DNA from: JANXMY01 sp964251675
GTDB lineage: Bacteria; Armatimonadota; Armatimonadia; Armatimonadales; Capsulimonadaceae
Reading direction: 5' to 3'
NCBI GenBank assembly: GCA_964251675.1
Contig: CAXUKS010000012.1
Location: 46,853 to 110,852 of the forward strand
DNA length: 64,000 nt
Part shown: positions 15,394 to 24,950 of the stretch, piece by piece
Layout: the number at the start of each line of letters is the position of its first letter
Numbering within the stretch: the first letter of the stretch is position 1
Position numbers and translations under genes: made by a program
The notes under the pieces: model-generated
The model's database searches: none
Seen by the model: the letters and a program-made list of their open reading frames with translations, nothing else
Told to the model about the DNA's origin: nothing

Positions 15394-18147
15394 ATGCAGA
15401 AAGCAGCTTCCAAAGCGCTCGCTTTCCGGCTTCTTGCGGCAACGTCCGCACTCAGCCTCACGGCGGCATTTCTCGCCGTCACCGCACCGCCCGCGCACGC
15501 CGCGCAGGTCGGCGGCGTTCAGGGAACCATCAAAAACGAGGCCGGTCTGGCACTGCGCGGCGTTCAGGTGCTCCTGATCCCGCAGGGCGGCGGTGCTCCG
15601 CAGCCCGCCCGCACCGACTCCAGCGGCTATTATAGCTTTGCGGGTGTTCAGCCCGGCACTTATACCATTCAGGTCAACCTCGTCACCTACAACTCGGCCA
15701 GCCAGGCAATTACTATCGCCCAGGACATCAACACCACGGTGGATGTCACGCTGACCCCCAAGACAAACGTTCGTGTCGGCGCAGGCATCCGAATTCCACT
15801 GACCAAGCAAAGCGAAACCGGTCAACTTCAGCCAATCACGAAGGAAGACGAGCGGCGCGAGGTCTCGCAGCCGAACAACGCCAAGCAGTCTACGGGCCTG
15901 CTCAACTTCAAAGTCGGCGTCACCACGGACGCCGGGCAGTATCCGCACGTTCGCGGCTCGGACGGCAACCAGATTAACTGGTCCATTGACGGCATCGACC
16001 TGCGCGACCCTATCAGCAACCAGTTTGCCACCAACTTGGTCACAGCGGGCATCGGCACCTCCAACCTCATCAGCGGCGGCGCGGATGCGACGTATGGCGG
16101 CTCCGTGGGCGTATATTTGAACCAGATCAGCGACAACGGGCGCGACATCTCCAAAGGCAAGCCCATCGCGGGCTACCTGGAGAACACCAACGGGCCGGGC
16201 AGCAAGTGGGGCTATTCGGGCGGCGATGTGCAGATTGGCGGCCTGCTGCCAGGCGGCAAGCTGGACTATGCCCTGTCGTCCATCGTCTTCCGCACCAAGT
16301 TCGGCGACAATACCCAGCTCGGCGAGCTGCACTCCTCGCACGATGAAGTCGGCAAGTTTAACTACTACGCCTCGCCTAACGACACTGCCACGCTGTTCTT
16401 CGCGCATGGCGCAGAGAACTATAACAGCTACCAGACATCTCCCAATACCTTGTTCTTTGACCCGGACCGGGTACTGACCGATCCCGTGTCAGGCCGCCAG
16501 TATGTCTCGGCACGGAACCTGGATGGCACGTTCAATGACCATAGCGTGCAGACGTACAACCTGGACCACTTTACGTACAAGCACAACTTTGCGCCTTCCA
16601 CGTACCTCCAATACCGCATTTATCAGCTCCATCAGGGCACGCCGAACCACTCGGAAGCGACTGGCGACTTCTTCAACTTCGATCAGACCAACATAACAGG
16701 CAATCAGCTCAACTTCTACAGCCAGCTCAACAAGTCTAGCGTGCTTCAAGCTGGTCTGGAATACAAAGACGCCAAAGGCTCCTTCCGCCGCCAGATTGTT
16801 ACCATCTCACGAGGGCCACTGGACGGAGGGCTGTCTGACACCGGAACCCGGTACAGCGACCGAACGTACAACGCCTATCCGAAAGATTTCGCGGTCTATC
16901 TTCAGAACCGCCTCCAGACCGCGCAAAACAAAGTCGTGTTCAACTACGGCCTGCGCTTCCAGAGTACCACCTACACCGGCGGGACCTCCAAATATGCGGT
17001 GGCGAACAATCTGGATACGTCGAGCCGGTTCACGACCAAATCCACCGACCCGCGCCTCGGCCTGACCTACACGCCCGTGGAGAATCTGACGTTCCGCACT
17101 TCCTACACGGTCAACTCCCAGCACGCCGATATGCGGCGCATCCAGCGGCTTGGACCGGAAGATGTGGGCGATGTTGGAACCTCGCTGCGAACCGACCCTC
17201 TGCGGCAGTCGCTTGAGGCTTACACCGCCCAGGCATTCAGCCGCGTGAACCTGTCCCACTCCAAAGACTTTGATCTGGGCGTGGAAAAAGGCTTTCAGAT
17301 GAAAAACGGCCCGCTGGCCGGGTCCTACAACTTCAGCGTCACCGGCTACCAGAAGTACGGCTACGACCTGGCCTTCCAAACCTCGCCGGACTACACGCAG
17401 GCCAGCCGGATCGCTTACAACAACGACGGCACGCAGCACGCTTCGGGGTTTGAACTCTCGTTCCGCAAGGTCCAGCGCAAACCGTCGGACTGGAGCGGAT
17501 ATATCAACTACACCAACCAGGTTGTCCGCACTAATTCCAGCTTGTTCGACACCGCTTACACCCCCTATGCCGCCTTGTTCCTCGGCACGTCGGGCGCATT
17601 CACCGCCGATCAAATCGGCAGCCTGGCTCACCGCGAGTTTGCGCCATCCTGGGACCAGCGGCACACGGTCGGGGTGGTTGCCACCAAGCGGTTCACCAAG
17701 CTGCTGGAAACTTCGTTCATCCTGGACGCGGGCAGCGGCCTGCCGTTCTACGGCGGCTCTACCAGCAGTGGAAGCTTTGGATCGGTTGGCACCGGGTTTG
17801 CTGACATCGGCGGCACGACAACGCCGGGTCAAGACTTCACCCAGGTCCCGCTTTCGCTGGGCGGCGGGCGGCTTCCGCCCCTGAACCCGGTCGTCGGCTA
17901 CACCGGCTGGCACTACAAGATCACGCTGAACAACAGCTTCTACCTGACGCCGAGCTTCAGCCTGTTCCTGAACGTGGACAACGTCTTTGACAAAAAGACG
18001 GCGCTGTCGCTGGCAACGGGATCGTTCTCAGGCGAGCCGTACTATGTGGCCCCGAGCGCGGCGTATCCGCAGGGCCAGCAGGTATACCGCTATCAGGCCA
18101 AACTGACCCCGGTTTACATCACCTTCGGGTTCCGGCAGCGTTTCTAG
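15394..18147 (+). CDS. TonB-dependent outer-membrane receptor with carboxypeptidase-regulatory-like domain
   Basis: 917 residues from the ATG at 15394, preceded by AGAAGGGGGAA and opening a signal peptide cleaved after AHA. Residues about 40-125 form a beta-sandwich of the CarboxypepD_reg type (VQGTIKNEAGLALRGVQVLL). A plug domain follows (about 160-270, HVRGSDGNQINWSIDG), then a long barrel ending in Phe (YITFGFRQRF), the usual outer-membrane assembly signal. It would import a scarce ligand using the TonB system encoded just upstream. The ligand cannot be read from the sequence. Confidence 0.9.
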   Translation: MQKAASKALAFRLLAATSALSLTAAFLAVTAPPAHAAQVGGVQGTIKNEAGLALRGVQVLLIPQGGGAPQPARTDSSGYYSFAGVQPGTYTIQVNLVTYNSASQAITIAQDINTTVDVTLTPKTNVRVGAGIRIPLTKQSETGQLQPITKEDERREVSQPNNAKQSTGLLNFKVGVTTDAGQYPHVRGSDGNQINWSIDGIDLRDPISNQFATNLVTAGIGTSNLISGGADATYGGSVGVYLNQISDNGRDISKGKPIAGYLENTNGPGSKWGYSGGDVQIGGLLPGGKLDYALSSIVFRTKFGDNTQLGELHSSHDEVGKFNYYASPNDTATLFFAHGAENYNSYQTSPNTLFFDPDRVLTDPVSGRQYVSARNLDGTFNDHSVQTYNLDHFTYKHNFAPSTYLQYRIYQLHQGTPNHSEATGDFFNFDQTNITGNQLNFYSQLNKSSVLQAGLEYKDAKGSFRRQIVTISRGPLDGGLSDTGTRYSDRTYNAYPKDFAVYLQNRLQTAQNKVVFNYGLRFQSTTYTGGTSKYAVANNLDTSSRFTTKSTDPRLGLTYTPVENLTFRTSYTVNSQHADMRRIQRLGPEDVGDVGTSLRTDPLRQSLEAYTAQAFSRVNLSHSKDFDLGVEKGFQMKNGPLAGSYNFSVTGYQKYGYDLAFQTSPDYTQASRIAYNNDGTQHASGFELSFRKVQRKPSDWSGYINYTNQVVRTNSSLFDTAYTPYAALFLGTSGAFTADQIGSLAHREFAPSWDQRHTVGVVATKRFTKLLETSFILDAGSGLPFYGGSTSSGSFGSVGTGFADIGGTTTPGQDFTQVPLSLGGGRLPPLNPVVGYTGWHYKITLNNSFYLTPSFSLFLNVDNVFDKKTALSLATGSFSGEPYYVAPSAAYPQGQQVYRYQAKLTPVYITFGFRQRF

Positions 18148-18154
18148 GCTGCGG

Positions 18155-18182
18155 ACGGCGCGGGGTTTATGCCCCGCGCCGT
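18155..18182 (+). terminator. GC hairpin between receptor and lipoprotein genes
   Basis: ACGGCGCGGGG and CCCCGCGCCGT pair perfectly over 11 bp with a 6-nt loop, 8 bp after the receptor stop. No U-run follows, so it may only modulate the downstream lipoprotein gene or stabilise the upstream mRNA. Confidence 0.55.
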
Positions 18183-18219
18183 TCCCCCATTTTCAGACCA
18201 GTATAGGATACTCTCACTC

Positions 18220-19308
18220 ATGCTTAAAAAACAAACGACTTCGCTGCTGGGAATCGGCGCCCTCGGAGCGGCAGCACTGCTGCTGAGCGGCTGCGGCGGC
18301 AGCTCCTTCCAGAAAAATACGTTTGCCTCGATTCCAAACACCGTCCCGGCGGCTTACGGCCTGGAGCCAGTCGCTGCCAGCCCCGTGCTGAACCTCCCGC
18401 AGAATATCCTGTACTTTGAGACCAGCGGCCTCGGCGCGGCGGGCAGCACGGCAGCTTACCTTACGGCGGCTTCCAACTTCACGATTGACAAAGCTCCCGA
18501 CGGGGCCGGCGTATCCATCAACATCGACCCGAACGGCAAAACCGTTCCACTGGGGTTCTCCACGGCGGGGCAGTATATTGACGCCGCGACGGTGGCGACC
18601 CCGGCTGTGCCGACAGCCGTGGCTCCCGGTGCGTCCGTCGTTTTCCGCGCCGCGCTGGCAAACGGCGTTTCCGCAGGCAACACGCCAGAGATTTCCAGCG
18701 TCACGCTGACTTCGGCGGACCCGCAGTGGACGCTCGGCACGCTGCCGCTGACCTTCAATAATCCTGGCGCAGATTCTGGCCCTCTGGCAAACGGCACCTA
18801 TGTTACCGGTACAGGCGGCGCTCCTGTTGCCTTCGCCCTACCCTTCACCACCAGCGGCATTCATACCGTGGCCGTTACGGTCGTCGACGCTGCCGGACGG
18901 CAGACCACGACTACCTTCTCCATCCCCGTGGTCACCTCCACCGACGTTGCCCTGTTCTTCCAGAACATTACAACGGCAGATGAGACATCCACCGCCATCA
19001 CTCCCGGCGATCTGGTTTCTCTGGATGGAGGCACGGCGGTCGCTGCAGACGCGCAGGGAACAGCGATTTTGTTCACCACGCCCGGTACGCACACCATCAC
19101 TGAGAGCAATGCGGATGGTACGAAGACTGTTCAGACAGCGACCTTCACAATTCCGGTCAGCATATCTGGGCCTGACGGGACATCAATCCCCCTGGCAGGG
19201 ACAACCCTTTACGATGTGCCTGCCGACAGCGTCTCCGGCACGACAGTCACCGCTGCCGCGCTGCGGGGCAGCGCGGCTCGTCGTGCGTCTGCTCTGCACC
19301 GCCACTAA
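18220..19308 (+). CDS. Putative surface lipoprotein
   Basis: 362 residues from the ATG at 18220. A lipoprotein signal with lipobox LLSG-C (Cys at about residue 24) is followed by CGGSS and low-complexity Thr/Val/Ala-rich beta sequence, perhaps two or three immunoglobulin-like repeats (FTTSGIHTVAVTVVDAAGRQ, TPGTHTITE). I recognise no enzymatic motif. Its position directly behind the TonB receptor suggests an accessory substrate-binding lipoprotein; this is inference from context. Confidence 0.75.
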   Translation: MLKKQTTSLLGIGALGAAALLLSGCGGSSFQKNTFASIPNTVPAAYGLEPVAASPVLNLPQNILYFETSGLGAAGSTAAYLTAASNFTIDKAPDGAGVSINIDPNGKTVPLGFSTAGQYIDAATVATPAVPTAVAPGASVVFRAALANGVSAGNTPEISSVTLTSADPQWTLGTLPLTFNNPGADSGPLANGTYVTGTGGAPVAFALPFTTSGIHTVAVTVVDAAGRQTTTTFSIPVVTSTDVALFFQNITTADETSTAITPGDLVSLDGGTAVAADAQGTAILFTTPGTHTITESNADGTKTVQTATFTIPVSISGPDGTSIPLAGTTLYDVPADSVSGTTVTAAALRGSAARRASALHRH

Positions 19309-19330
19309 TCCGTTCAGTGGCTACGTACAG

Positions 19331-19370
19331 AACCGCCCCCCGGTCCGCAAGGACCGGGGGGCGGTTGTTT
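19331..19370. terminator. Terminator between convergent lipoprotein and typA genes
   Basis: AACCGCCCCCCGGTCC and its exact complement form a 16-bp stem with a GCAA tetraloop, followed by GTTT. A tetraloop on a long GC stem is a strong intrinsic-terminator shape, here 22 bp after the lipoprotein stop. Confidence 0.85.
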
Positions 19371-19503
19371 GTCAGCCAGAAAGCCAGGGCGGGCAATTCA
19401 GGTTTGGAAAGCCCCAGATCGCCCCCCGCCCCCAATTCTGGGGGAGCCGGATAGTCACGAAGGAGCCAGAGGTAAAATTGGGGGCCGACTTGCCGCTTTT
19501 CTG

Positions 19504-21327
19504 CTACTTGCCCGCTTTTTGCTGGCGGCGGCGCAGGTCGGGGTTCAACTCACGCTTTCGCATCCGAATGTTTTTGGGCGTCACTTCCACCAGCTCGTCG
19601 GGGCCGATGTATTCAATGGCGCGGTCCAGCGACATCACGGTCGGCGGGGCGAGGCGCATGAACGTCTCTTTGTTGGACTCGCGCATGGAGGTCAGGTGCT
19701 TTTTGCGGCAGACATTGACGTCCAGATCGTTGTCGCGGGCGTTCTTGCCGACAATCATGCCCTCGTAGACTTCGACATTGTGCGGGATGAACAGAATACC
19801 CCGCTCTTCGGCGGCGGCCAGGCCAAAGGTCGTTGTGATGCCGCCTTCGCTGGCAAGCAGGCTGCCGTTGCGCTCCACGGTCATCTCGCCGAGATACGGA
19901 ATGTAGCCGCCAAACAGGGAGTTCAAAACGCCCGTGCCGCGTGTCTCAGTGATAAACTGGTTGCGAAAACCGAGCAGGCCCCGTGTCGGGACCTTGAAGC
20001 GCATATAGACATGGCCGTCGCCGGGCGTGGACATATCCAGCATTTCGCCGCGCCGCCGTCCCAGCTGCTCAATCACGACGCCGCTGAACTCTTCGGCCAC
20101 ATCGACTTCGACTTCTTCCAGCGGCTCCATCTTCTCGCCGTTCTCCTCATGGAAAATGACTTCGGGCTGCGAGACTTGCAGCTCGTAGCCTTCGCGGCGC
20201 ATGGTTTCAATCAGCACGGCCAGATGCAGCTCGCCCCGGCCCGAGACGCTGAACTGGTCGGCAGAGTCGGTGTCTTCCACGCGCAGGGCAACGTTGGTTT
20301 GTAGCTCCTTCATCAGCCGCTCTCGCAGCTTGCGGGAAGTGGAGAACTGCCCTTCGCGGCCTGTCAGCGGCGACGTGTTGACGCCGAAGGTCATCCGCAG
20401 GGTCGGCTCGTCCACCTGCATCAGCGGCAGAGCGACCGGGTTCTCCCGGTTGGCGATGGTCTCGCCAATGTTGACGTCCGGCAGGCCCGACACGGCGACG
20501 ATCTCGCCTGCTTCGGCCTGCTCGACTTCCGTGCGGTTGAGGCCCTGATAGATGAAGACCTGGGCCAGCTTGCCGGGGATAGGGACGCCCTCGCGGTTGA
20601 TGACGGTGATGTTCTGGCCAGTCTTGACCACGCCTGCGTTGACGCGGCCAATGGCGATGCGGCCCTTGTAGTCGTCATAATCCAGCGTAGTCGCCCGCAG
20701 CTGCAAAGGCGCGTCGGGGTCACCGGTCGGCGGCGGGATATGGCTGATAATCGCGTTGAACAGCGGGATCAAGTCCGTGCCGGGCGTTCCCGGCTCCGTG
20801 GTCGCCGTGCCTTGAAGCGCGATGGCGTAGACCACCGGGAAATCGAGCTGCTCTTCATTCGCGCCGAGGGCGGCAAAGAGGTCAAAGGTCTGGTCCACGA
20901 CCCAATCTAATCGAGACTGCGGGCGGTCGATTTTGTTGACGACAACGACGACTTTGTGCCCGGCCTGCAGGGCTTTGGACAGCACAAAGCGGGTCTGCGG
21001 CATGGGGCCTTCGACGGCGTCAATCAGCAGCAGGACGCCGTCGACCAGGCTCATCACGCGCTCGACTTCGCCGCCGAAGTCGGCGTGTCCGGGGGTGTCC
21101 ACGATGTTGATCTTGGTGTCGCCGTAAGTGATGGCCGTGTGCTTGGAGACGATGGTGATGCCGCGCTCGCGCTCGAGGTCCATCTTGTCCATGACGCGCT
21201 CGGCCACAGCCTGATTGGCGCGGAAGACGCCGCCCTGCTTGAGCATGCCGTCCACCAGGGTCGTTTTGCCGTGGTCAACGTGGGCGATAATTGCGATATT
21301 ACGCAGGTGGTTTTGTAAAATAGACAT
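19504..21327 (-). CDS. typA: Translational GTPase TypA/BipA
   Basis: A 607-residue ribosome-associated GTPase involved in stress adaptation and large-subunit assembly. G1 is AHVDHGKTTL (about residues 15-24), the switch I region contains RGITI, G3 is DTPGHADF, and G4 is NKIDRP. EF-G-like domains follow (SVSGRGELHLAVLIE, with a TypA-type C-terminal domain near TRGTGVLNSLF). Length is standard. A TCGGGTATACT extended -10 element ends 9 nt before the ATG, suggesting a nearly leaderless mRNA. Confidence 0.97.
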   Translation of the reverse strand: MSILQNHLRNIAIIAHVDHGKTTLVDGMLKQGGVFRANQAVAERVMDKMDLERERGITIVSKHTAITYGDTKINIVDTPGHADFGGEVERVMSLVDGVLLLIDAVEGPMPQTRFVLSKALQAGHKVVVVVNKIDRPQSRLDWVVDQTFDLFAALGANEEQLDFPVVYAIALQGTATTEPGTPGTDLIPLFNAIISHIPPPTGDPDAPLQLRATTLDYDDYKGRIAIGRVNAGVVKTGQNITVINREGVPIPGKLAQVFIYQGLNRTEVEQAEAGEIVAVSGLPDVNIGETIANRENPVALPLMQVDEPTLRMTFGVNTSPLTGREGQFSTSRKLRERLMKELQTNVALRVEDTDSADQFSVSGRGELHLAVLIETMRREGYELQVSQPEVIFHEENGEKMEPLEEVEVDVAEEFSGVVIEQLGRRRGEMLDMSTPGDGHVYMRFKVPTRGLLGFRNQFITETRGTGVLNSLFGGYIPYLGEMTVERNGSLLASEGGITTTFGLAAAEERGILFIPHNVEVYEGMIVGKNARDNDLDVNVCRKKHLTSMRESNKETFMRLAPPTVMSLDRAIEYIGPDELVEVTPKNIRMRKRELNPDLRRRQQKAGK

Positions 21328-21336
21328 ACGGCAGAG

Positions 21337-21347
21337 AGTATACCCGA
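21337..21347 (-). promoter_or_regulatory. Extended -10 promoter element of typA
   Basis: Read on the minus strand: TCGGGTATACT, with TATACT at 21337-21342 and only 9 nt to the typA ATG. The same 11-mer precedes the gene at 53484, and CGGGTATACT precedes 54435. No good -35 is visible. Confidence 0.5.
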
Positions 21348-21386
21348 TTTATGAACAGGATTGTTGCGGGGGAGCAAAGGCGGCTT

Positions 21387-21457
21387 CTGGAAAGAACCCA
21401 ACCCCCCGGCCCCCTTCCCTAAGAAGGAAGGGGGCCGGGGGGTTGGGTTCTTTCCAG
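21387..21457. repeat. 32-bp perfect hairpin (GGCCCCCTTCCCTAAG family)
   Basis: The arms 21387-21418 and 21426-21457 are exact complements around a 7-nt loop (CTAAGAA). The core AACCCCCCGGCCCCCTTCC is shared with the exbD-exbD inverted repeat at 13298. It sits between the DUF3060 gene end and the typA start, both on the minus strand. Confidence 0.95.
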
Positions 21458-21463
21458 GGGGCC

Positions 21464-22105
21464 TCACTGCGCTGGCCCCACCTTGTTGCCGTCGCCGCCC
21501 CCGTACAGGATGGGGGCAGGAGCAGCAGTATATGTCACCACATTGCTGTCCCCATCCGCAATCACTCTTCCCACCCGGCCCTGCACGCGGATGTGGTTGC
21601 TGTCGCCGCTGATTGTGAGCGTCGGACAATCACCGGTCAGCGTCAGGGTATCGCCAGAGCCGCTGACTTCTACATCTTTGCCTGCGGTCGCCGAGGTCAG
21701 CGTCTGCGAGTCTCCCGAGATCACGACACCCGCAGGCGGCCCGTCGGAATGCGTAAGATGTGACACCAGACCCACGCCGCCGCAGCACCAGAACCCAATC
21801 CACACCCAGCCTTTGATCTCGCGCCAGCCGCGCCCGCGCCGCCGGGCGGCAGGCGACACGCGGGCTTTCGGCACAGACGCCGCCTTTGCCGCGTCTTCGG
21901 CCCGCTGCCGCTGCACCTGCGCCCAGATTTCCTCGGGCGTCGCATCCAGATTCAGCTCCTCCACCACCTGCCCGATAGGCGCGGTTCCGCTGATCTGCTC
22001 GGCGGCGCGGGTTTCGTCCAGGGCGCTGACGGCGCGGGACAGCTCTTCGGCAGTGACTCGCTGACTCGCGGCAGGCAGGTCTTGTGTTTCGTCGTGTTTG
22101 AGCAT
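21464..22105 (-). CDS. Membrane protein with C-terminal DUF3060 repeats
   Basis: 213 residues from the ATG at 22105, which has AGAGGAG about 8 nt upstream. An Ala/Glu-rich cytoplasmic part (residues 1-95) precedes one membrane helix (about 97-115, GWVWIGFWCCGGVGLVSHL). The extracytoplasmic part is a run of short beta repeats of the form VxISGDSxTLT and VxGxGDTLTLTG, matching DUF3060, a right-handed beta-helix-like family of unknown role. The stop lies 7 bp from the large hairpin. Confidence 0.75.
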   Translation of the reverse strand: MLKHDETQDLPAASQRVTAEELSRAVSALDETRAAEQISGTAPIGQVVEELNLDATPEEIWAQVQRQRAEDAAKAASVPKARVSPAARRRGRGWREIKGWVWIGFWCCGGVGLVSHLTHSDGPPAGVVISGDSQTLTSATAGKDVEVSGSGDTLTLTGDCPTLTISGDSNHIRVQGRVGRVIADGDSNVVTYTAAPAPILYGGGDGNKVGPAQ

Positions 22106-22152
22106 GGCGGGCGGCTCCTCTGGCTCTATTATATCGCACAAACACGTTTTCG

Positions 22153-22181
22153 TTGACACCGCCCCCCGTCTCTGGTACAAT
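22153..22181 (+). promoter_or_regulatory. Sigma-70 promoter of the Wzi-like gene
   Basis: TTGACA (22153-22158), exactly 17 bp, then TACAAT (22176-22181). The ATG of the Wzi-like gene is 12 nt downstream of the -10, leaving a leader of only a few nucleotides. No Shine-Dalgarno sequence fits, so the mRNA is probably leaderless or nearly so. Confidence 0.85.
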
Positions 22182-22193
22182 TCAGCACCTCCT

Positions 22194-23804
22194 ATGTCAA
22201 TATCACCACTTAAACACGCCCTGCCGCTGCTGGTCCTGCCGCTGGTTCTTGGACCTCTCCTGTGCCCCCAATCGGCGCGGGCGGCGTCTACCGATATTGT
22301 GCCGCGTGGGAGCGGCCTGCTGGATGCCTTTGCGACACTGGCGCAGGCCAGCGCGTTCGGGGCCGAGGACACGCCCGAAGACTTCCTGGGCGAGCCGCTG
22401 TATACACGCGGGCAGCTCGCCCGGCTTTTGGAGCATCTGATTCAGGACGACCCGGCCCGCTTTGCCGCCGTCACCGGCAATGACCGGGCGAACACCGCCC
22501 TGCACACGGCGGTCGCGGACTTGAAGCCGGAGCTGACGTATGACAACGTCGACCTCGCCGCGCTCAATGTCACCCCGCCCGGCAAAATCGCCGTCAGCGG
22601 CTACATTCAGCCCGAACTGCGCCTGCGAACCGGCGGCGACAAAGAGCCGGGCACGGGCGTTCTCGGCCTCTACCGCGTGACGGCGCAGGGAAATCTACGG
22701 AGAAATCTGCGCTACTCGGTGGTCGGCTCCAACTGGGCACAGGACGAGCGGCGGGTGTTCAGCCAGGATGTGGGGGCGCACGATTTTTCGGGTCTGAGCG
22801 AAGCCGCCCTGATGCTCGACGGCGGGCGGGGGCTGACGGTCACGCTGGGCCGCCTGCCGGTGCGCTGGGGGCCAGGCTACCGGGGCACAACGATGGTCTC
22901 CGACAACGCCCCGCCGCTGGATCAGCTTCAAGTGGCCTTCCCCTTCAGCCTCGGGGCGCGTCTGGGCCGGGCGTACAACTTCACACAGCTTTTGGCGACG
23001 TTTGAAGAGAGCGGCACGCGCAAGTATTTTGCGGCCCGGCGACTGGAGTACAAGTTTAACCCGCGCCTGTCGGTGGAGTTTCAGCAAGGCTACAAGTCGT
23101 CATCCTCCCAGTCGCTCTATGTGTCGCTGCTGCCGGACTTCTATAACGGTCAGAGCACCAACCTGCGGGTCGGCGGCCTGAAAATCCGGGGGCTGGACCA
23201 GAACTACAACGGCTTCCTGAACTTCGGCGCGTCCTACGCCCTCAGCCCCGACACGCGCTTCTACGGCCAGTTCGGTATCGACGATTTGCAGTCGCCGGGC
23301 CGTCAGTCGTACCGGACGCCGCGCAAGATCGCCTATCTGGTCGGAACCACCTTCCGCCCCGCCCCCGGAACCGACGCCGTGGCCGAGTATTCGTTTGCCG
23401 ACGCCACCACCTACACCTCGCGCATCCCCGAAACGCAGTGGCAGAAGGGCCTCTACAACAACCTCGGCCTGCCCGCCGGACCAAACAGCCGCGAAGTGTT
23501 TTTGCGCCTGCGCCAGAAGATCGGACGCGGCCTCCATATCGCCCTCGAAGGCCGGGACCGCCGCCGCCGCGACGACAGCTTCCCCGAGCCAACCTCCCGC
23601 GACTACGCTGCGACGGTGGAGTTCGCCCCCAATCAAAAGAGCGGCTTTGAGGTGACCTACCACGACTACCGCCAGGACGCCTTTCCGATTTCCCCCGCCG
23701 TCCCCCTCCCCGGCGACGGCTTCACCCCCGCCAACGCCGAAGGCAACTACGGCCAGAACCTGCGTATCCGGCAGCTTGATGTGTCTTATCGGCTGTTTTT
23801 CTGA
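22194..23804 (+). CDS. Capsule-assembly Wzi-like outer-membrane protein
   Basis: 536 residues from the ATG at 22194, which starts a signal peptide (cleaved near ARAAS). Residues about 50-110 are helical. From about 130 the sequence is a transmembrane beta-barrel with the Wzi-family segment GRLPVRWGPGYRG followed by DNAPPLDQLQ, and it ends in LDVSYRLFF with terminal Phe. Wzi proteins anchor capsule or bind exopolysaccharide at the outer membrane. No capsule genes are nearby, so a role in surface polysaccharide attachment is inferred from family only. Confidence 0.82.
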   Translation: MSISPLKHALPLLVLPLVLGPLLCPQSARAASTDIVPRGSGLLDAFATLAQASAFGAEDTPEDFLGEPLYTRGQLARLLEHLIQDDPARFAAVTGNDRANTALHTAVADLKPELTYDNVDLAALNVTPPGKIAVSGYIQPELRLRTGGDKEPGTGVLGLYRVTAQGNLRRNLRYSVVGSNWAQDERRVFSQDVGAHDFSGLSEAALMLDGGRGLTVTLGRLPVRWGPGYRGTTMVSDNAPPLDQLQVAFPFSLGARLGRAYNFTQLLATFEESGTRKYFAARRLEYKFNPRLSVEFQQGYKSSSSQSLYVSLLPDFYNGQSTNLRVGGLKIRGLDQNYNGFLNFGASYALSPDTRFYGQFGIDDLQSPGRQSYRTPRKIAYLVGTTFRPAPGTDAVAEYSFADATTYTSRIPETQWQKGLYNNLGLPAGPNSREVFLRLRQKIGRGLHIALEGRDRRRRDDSFPEPTSRDYAATVEFAPNQKSGFEVTYHDYRQDAFPISPAVPLPGDGFTPANAEGNYGQNLRIRQLDVSYRLFF

Positions 23805-23823
23805 GTGCCGCCCTGCCAGATTA

Positions 23824-23938
23824 GGAGACCTCCCCCGGCCCCTCCTCCAGAGGGGGAAAGAGGGGCGGGGGCAAGCCCCGCCCCTACACAATTCGGCCCA
23901 TCGTCTAAACCATAGGGGTAGGGTTGCCCCTACCCTTC
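23824..23938. repeat. Cluster of GC hairpins after the Wzi-like gene
   Basis: Begins TAGGAGACCTCCCCCGGCCC, one arm of the 54224-54365 repeat family, then GGGGCGGGGGCAAGCCCCGCCCC and AGGGGTAGGGTTGCCCCTACCCT hairpins. It fills the gap between two convergent genes and may act as a terminator in both directions. Confidence 0.7.
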
Positions 23939-24937
23939 TTACCAATGTCCCTGCAACTTTGCCCCCGGCGGCGGGACTATATCGAAAACGCCAGATGGCG
24001 GCGCTTCATCGTAGCGGATGCCGTATTCTGAGCCACTGCTAACGAGTTTGCCGTCCTCGCTTTCGCGCCCCTCAAGGCGCATCAGGCGGTGCGTGACGGG
24101 ATCAATCCACACAGTCGTTTCTAAATCCAACGCCGGTTGACGCTGGGGACGGGGCACAGCGTTCAACAGGAATGGCTTCCTGTGCCAGATGTGCTTGAAC
24201 TTCAACGCAGACTTTCCATCGAGGGACACTTGCTCCCCCTCAACCACACTAGTCTTGCCAAATCTCTTGTCCCCATTTGCCATAAAAGACAACCACTGGG
24301 TTAAAAAGTCGATCTTCCCTTTGGCCGATAGTGCGACATTTTGGCTGGCTCCAGATAGACGATAACTACCATCGGGCATGGCTAACAGCGTTCCCCGTGC
24401 GTCTTCCAGCGTCGTTATTGAGGAGATTTCACTAGGATCGAGAAGCAGATTAGTAGTTGAAACGGCTGGTGGAATGCGCCTGACCCATTGCTGATCCACC
24501 CGATGCTGCTTTACTTTGCCATCTGCACCATAATAGAGAGTATTATCAATATAGGCTATTGTGTTGACGCTTTCCATCGCTTTGACCACATCCGCGTAGG
24601 TCACCGTGGGGCGGCCCGGCTGACCGGGGACGAGCCAGAAGGCGGCAGCGAGGGCGGCGGCGAAACCGGCCAATCCCACGGCGGTGCGGCGCAGCGGAGG
24701 CCGGGCGGGCACGGGCGCGGCGGCAGGCAATCGGGCGGCAAGGCGGTCGCCGAGGCCCGCCGGGGCTGGCACATTCTGCCAGTCGCGGACGCGGGCAGTC
24801 AAAGCGTTAATTTCAGCCAGTTCCGCCGTGCAGGCGGGGCACTGGAACAGGTGACGGCGAACGCGCCAGTGTGTCAGCGCAGAGAGGTCGTGGTCGGCAA
24901 AGGCTTCCAGCAAAGGCTGAACATTGGTACAGGTCAT
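23939..24937 (-). CDS. Membrane anti-sigma factor with zinc-finger-like N-terminus
   Basis: 332 residues from the ATG at 24937 with GGAGAA upstream. The N-terminal 45 residues hold an anti-sigma zinc-binding motif (H-x3-C-x2-C in HLFQCPACTAE). A membrane helix lies at about residues 85-105 (GLAGFAAALAAAFWLVPG) and the rest is an extracytoplasmic sensor domain resembling the MucB/LolA-like class. The cognate ECF sigma gene is upstream on the same strand, separated by 231 bp that hold nested repeats. It presumably holds the sigma factor inactive until an envelope signal. Confidence 0.85.
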   Translation of the reverse strand: MTCTNVQPLLEAFADHDLSALTHWRVRRHLFQCPACTAELAEINALTARVRDWQNVPAPAGLGDRLAARLPAAAPVPARPPLRRTAVGLAGFAAALAAAFWLVPGQPGRPTVTYADVVKAMESVNTIAYIDNTLYYGADGKVKQHRVDQQWVRRIPPAVSTTNLLLDPSEISSITTLEDARGTLLAMPDGSYRLSGASQNVALSAKGKIDFLTQWLSFMANGDKRFGKTSVVEGEQVSLDGKSALKFKHIWHRKPFLLNAVPRPQRQPALDLETTVWIDPVTHRLMRLEGRESEDGKLVSSGSEYGIRYDEAPPSGVFDIVPPPGAKLQGHW

Positions 24938-24950
24938 GGTGGTTCTCCGA

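Noticed and set aside
15240..15635. 131-codon ORF with a good AGGAGG upstream, before and over the TonB receptor start
   Set aside because: It runs into the receptor in another frame as Arg-rich sequence. A short leader peptide coupled to the receptor is possible but unsupported.
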